Source of the DNA: Acephala macrosclerotiorum
Taxonomy: Eukaryota; Ascomycota; Leotiomycetes; Helotiales; Mollisiaceae
Assembly: GCA_014904845.1 (NCBI GenBank)
Contig: MU119211.1
Coordinates: 416,156 to 480,155 of the forward strand
Length of the DNA stretch: 64,000 nt
Direction: 5' to 3'
Position numbers and translations under genes: made by a program. The notes under the pieces are model-generated. The model had not been told where the DNA came from. It did no database searches and saw only the letters and a program-made list of their open reading frames with translations. This document shows, piece by piece, positions 41,984 through 55,211 of the stretch; position 1 is the stretch's first letter; every line of letters begins with the position of its first letter.

Positions 41984-44900
41984 GACCCGGATTTAGGTGT
42001 AGATACTGTAGTAGTTGCCGGCTTTCAAGAAAGTCGTGGGCTGTCGAGGAGCTGAACGTTGCAATTGAAATGTGTCGATGAAAGTATTGCTGATTGATGA
42101 GAATGTCGTTAAGGATTAGAATATTAAGTTTGGATACTTTCTTAAGCTTCCTAGGAACGGTGTATGTGACCCTGGTGTTGATAGAGACGCCTGCGAATGC
42201 AAGGCTTCAGAGGTGCGTGAGGGATTGATGATATTTATCAGATCTCCCGTAGACTGGTGTGTGGGCGATCAGGTGAATCCACCATACAGATCCTAGTCGG
42301 CTCCAGAGTAACAATGCTGTCACAAATTGGTGTGGGTCAGCTTCTGGGACTGTGACTTGAGATGCCCCAAGCCTTGAAACCTTGCACAATAATACCTCTC
42401 GATGGTTGGGATGATCCGGAGCACCTGTGGGCTTGCTTCGTGCTACTGGGCCTTCGCCGCGTTGCACCGGCACGCTTCTTGATATGGACGTGCAAAGGAG
42501 GATTTCTGGGATGTGCAAGGGAGCACTCAAGGATCTCCGATGCCTGTAAAAGACCGTTGGTATGCACCCGCAGTGGAGGACCCCCAACGCAATGATATCG
42601 GTCGGCCAGGGTATAATGCTTGTTCAATGCAGACGTGCCTCGGAGGATATTCCGTTCAAGGCGAACTTTCTTCTCAGGTTTTCAGGGCCTCCCTGCCTGT
42701 CACCATCAGACGTTTGGACCAGGATCTTGACAAGTTAGGGGAAGACATGAGACGAGGGTGACGGAAGCAAGCACTGATGCACAAGTGGTGGAGGGAAGGC
42801 TTGCAGCAAACCCCTCAGGTGTCCATCGCTTGGTGACAGCCGGCAGATTTGAACGTTATCAATGCTTTCCCTCCAACCCCAATTGTGGAACAATCTTTAT
42901 TTGCGCCCACCGGGAGTCGACTGATATTTCAGGGAGTATCTCTCGTTTCCACTCACCGGTTTTGGGTGTTCTCTATGCCCTCCAAGCTCTAACGATAGTG
43001 AAGTGACGGACAGTCTGTTCGCACAATATACTACAGCTAATAATCGAATCGTGAGACGGACAGCAGACGCTCTCTTGGGATGATAAGATTGCTGTTCGGG
43101 GTATATTGGATGAAATTCTGGAAGGCGGCAAATGAATCTGTCCCGTCTGTAAGATCCCACCCTGCCTCTCTCCAACGATCACCGCGATGGGCGTCTGTAC
43201 TGGAGTTCGCTTCGACGGTGGAAGGCCCGTGATAATTCAAGGTTAAGATGATAAGCTGCAGGGATTGAATGGTGTCGTTGCACAAATGCAGAATATCGTC
43301 AGTACCGTCCCAAGGTCCAGACTGAGGAGTGTTGCATCGTTTAATCAATAGATTCGAGGGGAAAACGCTGCGGGACGGTTTGTTTATTACCCTCTGTATC
43401 GCTCGGTAATGTGGGCAATCCCGCTGGAATACTCGTATTCACTGCCAGAGGCGCGATGGCAAGATGAACCGTGACTAGAATTTAAGCGTCGTCGATCTCT
43501 CGGCTAGGAGGATGATGGAAATGATCGTGAGGACAACAATTGGCCTTCAGCGCCCAAAGGGAACTAAGGCAACTCTAGAACCGTGGCCACCGGTACGAAT
43601 ATCCACTTGTTGCTCGCCCGCGTCTGTCAACCACGCTTTACGGGCCGCAATAGAGTAGTTCGAAAGCCATGCTTCGCCTGCACCGTTGGTATCGATCCCG
43701 CGCCATGGCACACGGGATATTGCTTCACGGGAGACCACCATCGGCTACCACGCTCACGCCCAACAGAGTGATCAGCACGTCGTGATTCCGAATTCTTCGT
43801 CTTCGTGCCAGGAAATCAGGCCTCGTCGCTGCCAGGATTTCTGTTTCTGCCCCCCTCGTTCACATTCATTTGACCGTCGAGTCAATGACCAGAAATAAGG
43901 GGGATAGTGTGGAGCCGTTGTAGGAGATGGAAGTTTCCGTTGCAACACTGCTAGTCCACCGACGCCGGATGCTCGATCTTCCATGGCTGCCAATTTTTTG
44001 CAGCAGATGTAAAGTTTGCATCACCGCCCGTCCACCCCCATCTCATGCTTGTGGGCATCGGTTGGAAGGAGTCTTGGTCTTGTCCACTTGGTTTCTACTG
44101 GCTCGTCTGCGGTTCCACACCCACGAGTCCCTTCGGTTCCATGATCCCTGGGTGCATCCATGGCCAGCATTGTTGCGTCGAGTCGAGTCGGATGCCCTTG
44201 TTACTCCCATCCTGTTGGGGATCCATGTCATCCATGTGAGGGTTTGCAGCATGCTAAAAGCGCCTCTGCTGATCTTGACTTTACCCGAGGTCGATCAGGT
44301 ATTGACAGGTATGCGAACCAAAGGTCCTGGGCCTTCTGCGATCATCCTGACTGACACACGGTAGCCACTCAAAGACTGCGCTGCGTACAAGAAAAGGAGG
44401 CTGGCCAGTTGTTGACTGCGTATTTCCCAGTCAGCGACGACGCCACGAGGCGTCTGCTTGTCAAGGCCGCATGCGCTTCCAGAGATTGTTAATCTCGAGC
44501 TCCCTCGTCGAGGGGTTTCTTGCGAAGCCAAACCATGGGGCTCATTCCGTTCTCGTCGCAGCCTCAGGTATTCATCTGCTGAGGGGCATTGACGGCATCG
44601 ACGACCGCCACGCAGGAGCGGCAGAGGCTGCATCGACAGGTTCCAGGGAATTAAGACCGAATCCGGGCGATTGTTGATCTGATTGATCTTGAAGACTTGG
44701 TTGAAACTCGATACAGCCTTTCCGGCAGGATGGAACACTAACGTTCCACTGCTCTGATGCGTTCGCGGTGCTAGTCCAATGAGCGTGATGTATCGTGGAT
44801 ATTTATACACAATTGTGGTTCATGTTTAAAGGTTTCTCCAGGCAGTCTGAAATGCGGCAGGAGATCTCCCGACGAAAGTGAGGGAACGGGAAGGGATTCT

Positions 44901-47900
44901 TGCCTCGCTTAGGGAAGGCCAAAGCAAGGCAAGGCCAGGTGGCAGCCTGACCAGGCACCTCCCTCACCTCTTGTTTAATGTTGCATGAAATTGGTGAAGC
45001 AGCTTTTGTTTTCAAGACTACATCGTCAGCAACCACTCCTATGCCCGCGCCTGGTCGTACAATTCAGTCTGCAGAACACGCGAACACCTCCTAGCCCTGC
45101 GAATACTCGCCCAATTGAGACTCGACTGACGTGCTGGCAACATACATCGCCGCACATGAGGGGACAGCCGCAGTACGCAGCACTCGGGGCTTCGTGGATC
45201 ACTCGGAGATGATTGTCTGCATGGACGCTTCATGCCTGCGCTGTGAGAGAGGCAATGGCAGTGACGAGATACTGTGAGTGGCGCACTCCTTGTTCTTTCT
45301 CGGATCAAGCTCGTATTCGCCGAAATGTCGATATTAACGTTCATAAGGATATAATGAGTGAGATACGCCAGGGAGGACTGGGATTCTGGGAATCGATGAG
45401 CGATCGTAGATCACCGCCAAGGGGGTGTCTGGGTAAACTCGATTCTGGGTCTGCACGCCAACCTACGAAGACCTGAGGCCGCAAGCTTCCTACTCGTGAT
45501 GCTCACCGTCATCAACCACCAGCGAGTATCGTCGAGGAATGATTGGTGTCAAAATTCTTCGCGGCAGGCACACGCAAGGAGACTTCCTGATGTCAGCGAG
45601 TCACGGCCCCTGGATTATCAGCGCAACCGACAAGGAACAAGCTTGATGGCCACATGGAAACCCGAACGTCTGCCCCGCGATTGCACATGGTAGGGCTCCG
45701 TTCTGCAAGCTCTCCTGTATGACGGCGGCAGCACGATGTGCACAGCATTGTCACGGAGTTTACAGGCAGGTTTGGACCTCCAGTATGGTGAAGCTCTGTG
45801 GTTCTCTTGAGCCCTCGAAATCTCCTCAAAGGATGCATGCGTCCGAAAGCAGTGGTGCACCCGCCAATGCCTGGGACCGGGGACATGCAGCGTCTCCTCA
45901 AACCCTGCACGCATCGCCACGACCACCACAATCACTCCGAACAGTACCACCAGAGTTCAACTCTGTACTCACTACTGTACGACGCGTTGGACACACGAAA
46001 AACAGATGTATATGCAGAGATGCTGAAGTGGTTGTATAGTTTCCTCACAGAGCAAGGACACACGGGCTGAATATTATCTGCATATATTGGATCTGGATGT
46101 CCCCCAGGATCAGGATCATTACATGGAAGCAAAATTTACCAATCGGGAGTCGATCTCTCGACAAAACTTGCTTGTGAGCCCATTCGGTCATCCTCCAGTC
46201 AGCCTGCCAAGGTGGCTCTCCAGAAACTACCGTTACCAAGGTCGTCACAATTTCAATTGATTTTCGGAGTTCTTCAAGCAAGCGTTCTTCCAGAACTCCA
46301 CCCCTCCTTTACGGAAAATATGATTAATTGCACTCTATTCCCAATGGGGTGGACTTCGTCACCAGATCGAGTTCAGCCATCATCCGAACAATCAAAATCT
46401 ACGGCCCCCATGAACGGGAGATCTCTGAGCTTAAGCCCCGAGTCCCTGACTGGGTCAAACATTAGAAGAAACTCTCCCATGCAGGAAAATTTGAATTCTG
46501 TAACTCATACGCAATTGCCGCCATAACACAAGCAAAACAAAGCCTTTCAGTCAAGATCCGAGCGCATCGCCGTTGGAAAGAGCACTGTGCTAGAGCGCCT
46601 TCGCGTGCGGCACGTTCTGTGGTGGCCCAGACCCTGCCTATATCAACGCCTTTTATACATCGCTTCGGCCGTCTTGCAACGTCGCGCTCTAACCGAGCCT
46701 GAATTTTGGCAACCGTTTCCTTCCCCGAGGACCAAACAACGGTAAAGTAACCAAGGCGAACAAAGTGGGTGTCACTGCATGCCGCGAAGTAATCCCATTC
46801 GGAAATTTCAATGAACTTGGTTGGGATCTTCAAAGCTGGCATCAAGATTGCCACAGGGGGTGACTCAACATCCAACGACAAGCCTGTCAAACTCTGTGAT
46901 ATTTCGACTCAGTTAGACCCTGGAAACTTGGACCACATACTAGCTGGTCGATCATCTATTCCGGCAAACCTCCCTGCGGCGAGCATATTTTTGACCTCCT
47001 GCATCAAGCAGAAAGTTTGTCCACCATGCCAGGGAGCAACTTCCCACTCTTAGAGGCGGTGTCTCCATACAGCAACGATGAGCAGATCAACTTGCAGCCA
47101 TCGTCAAAGAAATCCCTTTCGAGTTGGCCGCCAATTTGAGTTGCATTTTGGATCAGGAACTCCAGATCAGATTTTCTGAAAACATACCTTTAATCCGAAT
47201 CACACACGATCATGACCTAGCGGAAAAGTGAGTCGCTAAGTGCTGTCAGGTCTTGGTACATTATTGGGGCTGCATGTCCTCTGACCTCACCTCTGCTAGC
47301 TACTTCCAAGGCCCCAGTGGTCATCGGAACTCTCCATCACGACACCTTCACAGCCCCTCCCGTCCACCATCGGCGTTGGCAACATCAGTGAAGTAGCCGA
47401 TGCAACTATCCGCCAATAAAGTTTACTTGAACTCTCACTCGAACAGGCGAGTGGCCGACCACCTCCTCCGTCTTGAGGGCTATAGTCAAAAGGTTTTAAG
47501 GTTTCTTCTGCATACGCCAGCCCGCTGTCAAGTCTCGATCTACGGAGCTAGATGAGCAGATTAACATTAGGTCAAGGAGAAGGTTTCGGCGTGTTTTCCT
47601 CTCCTGTGATTCTTGCAGATGCGTGCGGCAATAGTTGCCGAGTTTCTTCCTTACCTTTTCTTTTGCCTGTTTTCTTTTGCCTCCTCTCTGGAAACGAGAA
47701 GGACTTCAAAGATGTTCAGATGAGCCCACGTTTCATTGTCCCGCACAGGCCTGGACATCACAACGCCGTGGCGTTCATAAATGATCCGAGGGTGAGAAAA
47801 AGCCACCCCGGCTCGTTGATCGCTGGACTGCCGCGCGCCTTGGTCGCCCTCATGTCTTGAATATTGGTGGCTTTCAAAAGGGTGCATTCGCTTAAGGCAC

Positions 47901-50900
47901 AGGCCAACCGCCCTCAGGCCCTTCATTCTTATATCACGGACTAAGTCCTGTTCAAAGAAATCGGTTTCCTCCCGGTGCGGGGATCTTGATGTGATCCACA
48001 GAAGAAAGTACATTGTCTGAAGATACGGGATTTAAGCTGGATGTTTATTCAAACCCGGGATGACGAGTCCTCATTTCGGTGCAAGTGCTAAGCTCGTGGG
48101 ATGTGTGGATTGTTTGGAACCGAGCGCTGTTAGCACACGCGAGCTGATCCTTTTGGAAGTGACGACTCTTTTTGGACGATGCGTGACCAGGAAGGCACCA
48201 TTTAGGAATCTGCATAGATTACACACGGGAGTGATGTATGCTTGTTCGGGAGTCTAGATCCCACATGCTTCTCAGCTGTCATATTCCGGGTCAACGTTGC
48301 CGAGGGGCCGCTTCCCACCTGAGTCCAGTCAGAAGTTCGTCCCTGTCATAGCGATGTTTGGACACGAGTCACCTGATCTGCGCCATTTTCCAAGAATGCT
48401 TTTTCTTTGACTTCAACCGTCTGCACCCAAGCATCAGGAGTTTAACCGTCTCAACTTCTTCCCAAGGAATATTTCACCATCCCAATCGCAAGTTCAAAGA
48501 TCTAAAATTATCCCTCTCCACATGTGTCAGCGCTTGTCATCGTCTCCCCGGACGTCTCAGCCTTATCTCCAAGTTCCTGAAACTCGGTAGTCCGAGCTTT
48601 CGAAACATCAACAGCCTCACGTCAAAGGAACGTCGTCCCTTCAATTCCCAAAATAATCTTTCTTCGATTTCGATGTTCGCACAGTCCTGTTCGTTGGTTG
48701 TTCATAGCCGCTACTGCATATGCATGTCGAACATTATCCATCCCATGATTTGTTCGTTTCGTCTTTCCAGACTCAAAACCTTCCCAGAGAAATAAAAATC
48801 TCCGGCGGAGTAGAACTGTTTCGTTCCCCTGCCTTGCCTTAACATCCCAAGCCACGTTCGGATTTCGAACACGGCTTGAAAACTTAAACCAAGCGTGCTC
48901 AAACCGTTTCGTCAATCTAGAATCTAAACACTTCAAATTTCAGATACATGGTTCAAGACCAGGGAACTGGAACCTCTTTTCGTCGTTTCGAGGAGGAACA
49001 TTAAGCATAATGCCGCCAAGCATCGATGGGAGGTGATGTTCGAAACTTGCCCAGAAGCTTGATTGCTTAGCTAATGTAATTCCTGACAGCGGAAACATTT
49101 TCGGTTGCTCGAAACACCTTAAACTGTATACTATTGTACAAGCGCAAGCACAGAATGCACAAGAAAATTCCGACACAACATCCCGTTCCCCTCCATTCTA
49201 CCTCCCCGTCATTGACGCTCTATTTTTGGTGAATTTCAGAAACGCTAAACCTCAAGATCTCCAACCACGGAGCAAATAGAGGTATCATCAATCTATCTTT
49301 GGATCTCTAGCACCTGTCATCTCGTGGTAAGACTCCAGAGATTGAGTTTCGATCTTCGGAGCAACGAAACAATCTTTAAAAGAAGGGTTATAGCATGAAT
49401 GATGCTCGTGGGGGAACAAGAGGGTAAACAAAACAATGTTTTGGGTCATTGATATAGGGTACGGAATAGAGGATGAGATGGGAGTAGTGTCGAAACATGG
49501 CGATGAGGGGTGAACTTGATGGTGAAGGGATCTTGGTGGGATATTGCAGGATGTGTGACGTGCTGGGGTGGGAGATGGTGAGGTGAGGAAGAGGTGGACG
49601 TGAGCTTGAATAGTGGAGGTTGGGTGGAGGACGGAACACGCAGAAGTATGAGGTTTATCTCGTCACTTTCAAAGTCATGAGGACCGGAAGGACATCGAAA
49701 GCCCCAGGAGAGTTTGTATCTTCAGTCACCATTCAAATACTACTAAAAAAGATCACTGAATCTTGTTTACAGATCCACTGTTCGATCATCCTCGCTTCCG
49801 CCAACCAAGAAACCACCTCTCAACCACACAACTCTGGGAGAGGCTGTGCCTCCCTCCTCAGCGATCACCACGAGCTCAAGCCTTGCAAACACATCACGAA
49901 CGCGTGGGCGCTCACCACCTTCTCCCCTTCATGATCTGCTTCGTTTCGATTCAGCGATTAAGTGGTAGATCATCCTTAATCTCCGAACGGTCTTCAAGAT
50001 TGAAGGTACACGAACATCTCACCATCGGAGAAGTTTCGTTGTTTCTTGGAGATGAGAAGCTGCAGTTTGGGAGATGAAGGGACGTTCACGTTTTGATCAG
50101 CGGGAAGGTCGAGATGTGGAGGTTGGAGGGCCGTGAAACTTCGTGCGAAGGTGAAGTCAACGTACGGCAGCGGTACACCTCATTGGAGATGGGGATGTGT
50201 ACTACTTACGGTCGAGTGACCGAAACTGCTTGATCCACCACTCTTGCTTGTGAATCTTGTCTTGAGAATTTGCATTCCTTGCTTGAAAAGACAAATCATC
50301 TTGTTATGATTTTCGTCGTTGTCCGAGTTCATTTCGATCCGTTTCTAGTCATGTCGTCCTTTCTCCCGTCCACTTGGTCAAAGGTCAGTAGGAACAAGGA
50401 ATGATGACTTTGTGAGAAGAGCCTGTCAATCCGGCCACTCAAATGCGAACAAGAATAGCTGATGCCGAAAGAACAACTCACATAGGTTCGGTTCTTCAAA
50501 ATTTGAAACCCCAAAAATTACAAATTAGAGCTCATGTCCTCGAGGTCTCATGAGTAATATGGCATTTTTGCTGACATCTCTACACTTTAAAGTTTGACGA
50601 AAGCTTCCCTCGCTTCAAGACCTGCCCTAGCAACCAAATGCAATTTGTTCTCTAAACCCGTGTCCCAGCCTTCGAGATCCACTTTCTGCATGTGACGGCT
50701 TCAGTATAACTCTTCACTTTGTCAACCCATCGTGGATAGCACAGCACTCGACCCCTCGTATCGCTCAGGTAGCGGCAGCTTTGCAAAAAATATTCCAGGA
50801 ACTCGATCAAAAACCCAAACCTCTCTCTCATCATTCCTCAATGTGGCTTGCAGGCTCTGAAGCCTCAAGATCTTGCGATGCCATCATAATATCATTTTCT

Positions 50901-52397
50901 TCCTACAATTCTCGGAAGTGCAAGTCAAGCGACCTTCACAGAGGAACCACTGGCAAGCGATGAGGAGGGACTGGTGACACTCCCAAAGTGAAGCTTACCT
51001 TCAGTTACCGCAAGGGAGGGAAAGTCGCATCTTTGAGACTGTGATTGAGGCCAACAAAAGCCCATCGTACAAATTGCTCTTGCTTCCTGGGCTCCATGGG
51101 AGATCCCTCTAGATGCAATGTTCAGGAAGCAGAATGACCTTACCCAGCATATCAAACTAAGTGAAAGAAATATCCCGGACGCCCGTCCTCCTTAGTTCTT
51201 GTATGAACTACCAAGCAAATATTGCCTTGCTTCAAGTCTTTCTCAAATTTAAACTCGCTTCCTTTTTAAACTATTGAAGATTCGATTTTGGTTAAATTTT
51301 CGATCAAGCTGTAGTATAGCAAAGCTTCATTTACTCTATATATTTATTTATATACCGCTGTGGACTGGTTGTTAATCCAATAAAATCATCGCCGATCGTT
51401 GCTCAAAGGTGGTTGGTGTGGTGGCTCCTGCCTCTCTAACCCTGACTTCCTCCCAACACCTTCCACCCTTTCCTCATCACCACATCACACCTTCCTCACA
51501 ACCCACCCCTCCCTTCGCAACCCGGTTCTCATTCTTTTCGATTCTGAAAGTTTTCATGCTGGTCGTCGGTTGATGTCGCCTTCTCATGCGTGCTTGAGGT
51601 CGTCGGCAACCTCGAACATCAAGTCATAGCTGAATTTGGAGGACAATTTCGAGAATTGATGAGTTTGGTCCATCTTTTCTTCGGACTCTGGCGATACTGT
51701 GTTTAACGGTTTTGGTGTCTATATCAGCAACGCGTTGATGCTTCACTGTTTCTCGAAGCTGTTGGTGCATGCAGGTACTCAAGTGAGGTATCGCTCTTCC
51801 CATCCTCAACTTCAACGCGGCTCACCAAGTCAGCAAGTCAGATTCTTCTTCCCCTCTTCCTCCAAAACCACGTGCTGTTTTCGCCACCTTGTTGCACGCC
51901 GCACTTTTTTTCCACTCTCGTGCAGCGATAATATCGTCCACCAAGATTTGTGTTCGGCGAGAATCAAGAATCTCGCTAACCACTAAGTGCGTTGAACGCA
52001 TATTACGCTCACCACAGATTAAGAAAACAATGGATTATGGAACGAGCGGATCATGCAAGAAGAGGATTACGGGCTTGAATGCGACGTGCAACGGGGTGGC
52101 GAATCGATTTTGGTTGGTCGGTTCTGAGACCTTGATTTTTGGTGCCAGTCTAACATCGTGTCTAGTGGTAGGGGTCACACTTGTCAAAGAGGATCACAGC
52201 AACGATCACAGATATGCACCAGGAGGTTTCTCATGTAGATGATTCACATTCATCAGACCTAATAAATTACAGTTGTAGTGTGGTATATGCCCTTCCCAAT
52301 CCCCATCCCCCAACCAAGAAACGCCATTAGTCACTCAAGAAATCAATATATACACCCCTTTCTCACCAACCTCTGTCTGCGCGCACCCGCCACTGAT
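41984..52397. other. ~10.4-kb stretch without a supported gene
   Basis: Many short frames occur on both strands but none has a domain, a convincing start or a closing splice set. The best candidates are minus-strand segments at 46045-46281 (EELRKSIEIVTTLVTVVSGE..., followed by a GTAAAT donor-like site) and 46462-46890 (WDYFAACSDTHFVRLGYF...), which could be exons of an unrecognised gene or a relic. The left part should be the promoter of the C2H2 factor. Base composition is ordinary, with no RIP-like block and no tRNA found by eye. Confidence 0.45.
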
Positions 52398-55211
52398 TTA
52401 GATAGCATAATTCTCCGTATGCAAAAAAATCTCATCCTTACTCTCATCCCCCCAAATATCCGCCTGCAACCTCGCCACCGTATTCGCAACATCAACCCTC
52501 ATACTCGGTGGCCCACAAACAAAAACACACGTCCGTCTCCCCATCAAACCCTCTCCTCTCCCATCCCTCCCTCCAGTTGCCATCTCTTTTAACATGTATC
52601 CGAGATCTGGACGACCGTATTCGGTAGACCAGCCTTCTTTCTTTTTGGAGCCGACGAAGGCGAATCTCATTAGGCTCTTTTGGAATTCGGTGGGCGTGGA
52701 GGGGAAACCGAAGTCGAAGGTGCTGGTTGCGGTTGTGGAGGGGATGGTTATTTGGAGGTCGGCGGATTTTTGGCGTGTGTGTGCTGCTTCTGGGTGCGCG
52801 GGCTGCAACGACGACGAAGCTTGGGGTTGAGATTGAGATGCTACTGTTGGTGGAGGAGCGAAGGTTTGGTGTTGAGGTGCGTAGTCATTTAATTGTGGTG
52901 AGTAAGTGTTTGGCTGTGGCGAGTATGGGTTTGGAGATGGGTCTTTGCTGTCGCCTGGTACGGAGGAGACGTAGCTGGCTGGTCTATACACATTTGGTGG
53001 TGGACCTGGAGGTGGCGGAGGCCAGTGTTGAGGGTTGTATGAGCGGTTTGGCGAGGGAGGCGCGAATTGGAAATGCGGAGCGTCGTGCCGTGGTGAGGGT
53101 GGTGGGAAGTGGAATTCTCGATTCTTGGATATCGAGGATGATGGGGATAGGAAGCGGTGAGTAGCCTCGTGCCCGCTCATTTCTGACACGGCCGAGTTTC
53201 TCTTATTCTCTCGTCCTTCGAGTTTCTTTAGTGAGTTCTCTCGGTGGGCTTTTGTGGGAGGTGGAGGGAATGAGGTTTGTGGAGGAGGAGGGAACACTCT
53301 GGGCTGTAAGTGTTTTGGTCGAGGTAATGATGTGATGGCATCTTGATCTTCTTCCCGAAGTTCCCTCTCGCGTTCCTCGTCTCCTTGTGCCTCGTCTCGG
53401 ATGAGTGCCGAGTTGCGCTTCGATGCGATCCCTGCGACGAAGCCATCAAGCTTGTCGTGGAAGATCGTGCTAATGGGTCTTGGCGCTCTTTCGCTCATGC
53501 CCATCTTCGTCTGTCTCTTTGCTGCTGTGACGTAGAATTGGCAAGTTACGGTGTCTGGAGGCGCATATTCTCGGCAAATCCGTAACTCTTCTCTGAACCA
53601 GTCCATGGCTTCCAGTCTCTTCAAAGCCCACACGACTTCGATCTTCTTGGTCACAGCCTTGCCATCTCTCATTCTCTTGATCAGATTCAAGAGCTGTGAG
53701 ACAATGGCTGTGATACCACTGCCTCCTGCGAACAGAATGACAGTATCGAAAGCCGCCAGCTCTCGTTGCATACCACCGTAAGGACCTTCAAGGTAGGCAC
53801 GATAAGTCTTGAAGGGACCTTTCTCAATCGCGGTCTCGAGAACTTTGCGAGTGAAGCCTCCAAATGGTCGAAACACCAACGTACAATCTCTGTACAGATC
53901 GCCATACTCCGAAGGGAAATCCTCACTGCAAAGCGACGAGATCGTGAAGGGATGGTTCTCGAAGATTGAGATTCCTGGCATTCTGAGATACATATATTGT
54001 CCTGGTCTCCATGTCATTTGTGTTGGGATAGTGATTTTGATAGCATTCTCGGCCATTAAGGTAACAGCAGCCTCATCTCCAATGAGCCAAGCGTTTCTCC
54101 ATGGCTTTGACCAATTCAAGTTGAACATCCTCAAGAAGTAGGACAAAGCCCAGATGGCGACTGTCGCCCATAGGTAGTCCCACGAGGAGAGGTAGTTCTT
54201 GCAATGCCAGAATAGGAGACCGACATAGGCGACTGCCACTGGGATGTGAAGCACGACGAAGAGCTCGTATGCTAGAGATCGCAAGAATGGTAATGATGCC
54301 ACACAAAGCCAGCATAAGGGTACCAGACAGGCGATTCCAGACCCATAGATGATGCCACTTCCGGGTGGAAAGAGCTTGTAGAATACTGACATTCCGTTGT
54401 CATCCCAGACTGGTTGAACGTAGAATGGAATGGTGTGAACCAACGCCAGGAACAAACACAGGTAGCCACCCCATCTGTGAAATACACCAAGTCGTTCATG
54501 TCCAATTCCCGTGATCATAGAAATGAGGTTGGCCTTCATGCTCGTTGCAACAATCCAAGGAGTCATCGCGATCGAGATCATTCCAGCTCGAATGGCCAAT
54601 GGTGGAGATCCATATTGGATGCTTTGCCAGTAGAGCGGCTGTGGCAGGAAGCAATACAAGGTCACGAATGCCAGCGCAATGGTAAGAATGGCAATGACGG
54701 CAAGCGAAGGGAAGCTGAGTATAGTCCTCTTCTTCCACTTAATTTCAGGAACAGGTCGATAGAAAACCCATCTGAATAACGCCAGCGTATCGTTCACGAC
54801 TCCTATCGATGACCAACGCGATTGTCCTCGAGTGAGGAAGTTCTTCTCGGCATCCCTGGGAAAGAGCTGGTCCACCGTCCCGCCAGTCCCCATGTTCTCC
54901 ATCGCATAATCCATATCTGGAGAGTAATTTGCCATGTGCTTCTCTACCTCTGTCTTGTGCATGGCTTGCCGTAACTTGTCGGTCCAGAGATGGTATGCCC
55001 TCGTCACCGCGACCAGGACTAACAACACAATACAGAAGTATGTCCATCCCAGCGCGTACTTTCCAGACTGTGTCCAAGGATCTACCGTATCCGCTTCCAC
55101 CAGGCCAGGCGGACTTGTCGCCGTGAGTGGAATGTATATTCGTTTCGCGAGCTCTGCGAATGTTCGGGTACCAGCCCTCGCCGCAGTCATCTCTCGCGAT
55201 GTCGTCGACAT
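52398..55211 (-). CDS. Ferric reductase with a long proline-rich insertion
   Basis: Single exon, 937 aa from ATG at 55211. The heme core has both histidine pairs with 13-residue spacing (HRWGGYLCLFLALVH and HIPVAVAYVGLLFWH); an FAD motif NHPFTIS, a glycine-rich GPYGG, an NADPH motif GGSGIT and a C-terminal VCGPPSM complete the FRE domain order. Between the middle of the NADPH domain (about residue 600) and GWSTEYGRPDLGYML (about 865) lies a ~250-residue low-complexity insertion rich in Pro, Ser, Gln and acidic/basic runs (RVFPPPPQTSFPPPP, WPPPPPGPPP). The fold can still close around it, as the end of the NADPH domain is intact. Reduces extracellular Fe(III)/Cu(II) at the plasma membrane; unlike the 2.1-4.0 kb paralogue it is much longer than usual. 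Confidence 0.92.
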   Translation of the reverse strand: MSTTSREMTAARAGTRTFAELAKRIYIPLTATSPPGLVEADTVDPWTQSGKYALGWTYFCIVLLVLVAVTRAYHLWTDKLRQAMHKTEVEKHMANYSPDMDYAMENMGTGGTVDQLFPRDAEKNFLTRGQSRWSSIGVVNDTLALFRWVFYRPVPEIKWKKRTILSFPSLAVIAILTIALAFVTLYCFLPQPLYWQSIQYGSPPLAIRAGMISIAMTPWIVATSMKANLISMITGIGHERLGVFHRWGGYLCLFLALVHTIPFYVQPVWDDNGMSVFYKLFPPGSGIIYGSGIACLVPLCWLCVASLPFLRSLAYELFVVLHIPVAVAYVGLLFWHCKNYLSSWDYLWATVAIWALSYFLRMFNLNWSKPWRNAWLIGDEAAVTLMAENAIKITIPTQMTWRPGQYMYLRMPGISIFENHPFTISSLCSEDFPSEYGDLYRDCTLVFRPFGGFTRKVLETAIEKGPFKTYRAYLEGPYGGMQRELAAFDTVILFAGGSGITAIVSQLLNLIKRMRDGKAVTKKIEVVWALKRLEAMDWFREELRICREYAPPDTVTCQFYVTAAKRQTKMGMSERAPRPISTIFHDKLDGFVAGIASKRNSALIRDEAQGDEERERELREEDQDAITSLPRPKHLQPRVFPPPPQTSFPPPPTKAHRENSLKKLEGRENKRNSAVSEMSGHEATHRFLSPSSSISKNREFHFPPPSPRHDAPHFQFAPPSPNRSYNPQHWPPPPPGPPPNVYRPASYVSSVPGDSKDPSPNPYSPQPNTYSPQLNDYAPQHQTFAPPPTVASQSQPQASSSLQPAHPEAAHTRQKSADLQITIPSTTATSTFDFGFPSTPTEFQKSLMRFAFVGSKKKEGWSTEYGRPDLGYMLKEMATGGRDGRGEGLMGRRTCVFVCGPPSMRVDVANTVARLQADIWGDESKDEIFLHTENYAI

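Noticed and set aside
48358..48795. 145-codon plus frame in the gene-poor stretch
   Set aside because: Starts with TTG, no domain or signal, probably chance.
52030..52242. 70-codon plus frame starting MDYGTSGSCKKRITG
   Set aside because: Good Kozak-like context and a hydrophobic patch but no signal peptide, no homologue I recognise and no intron support.
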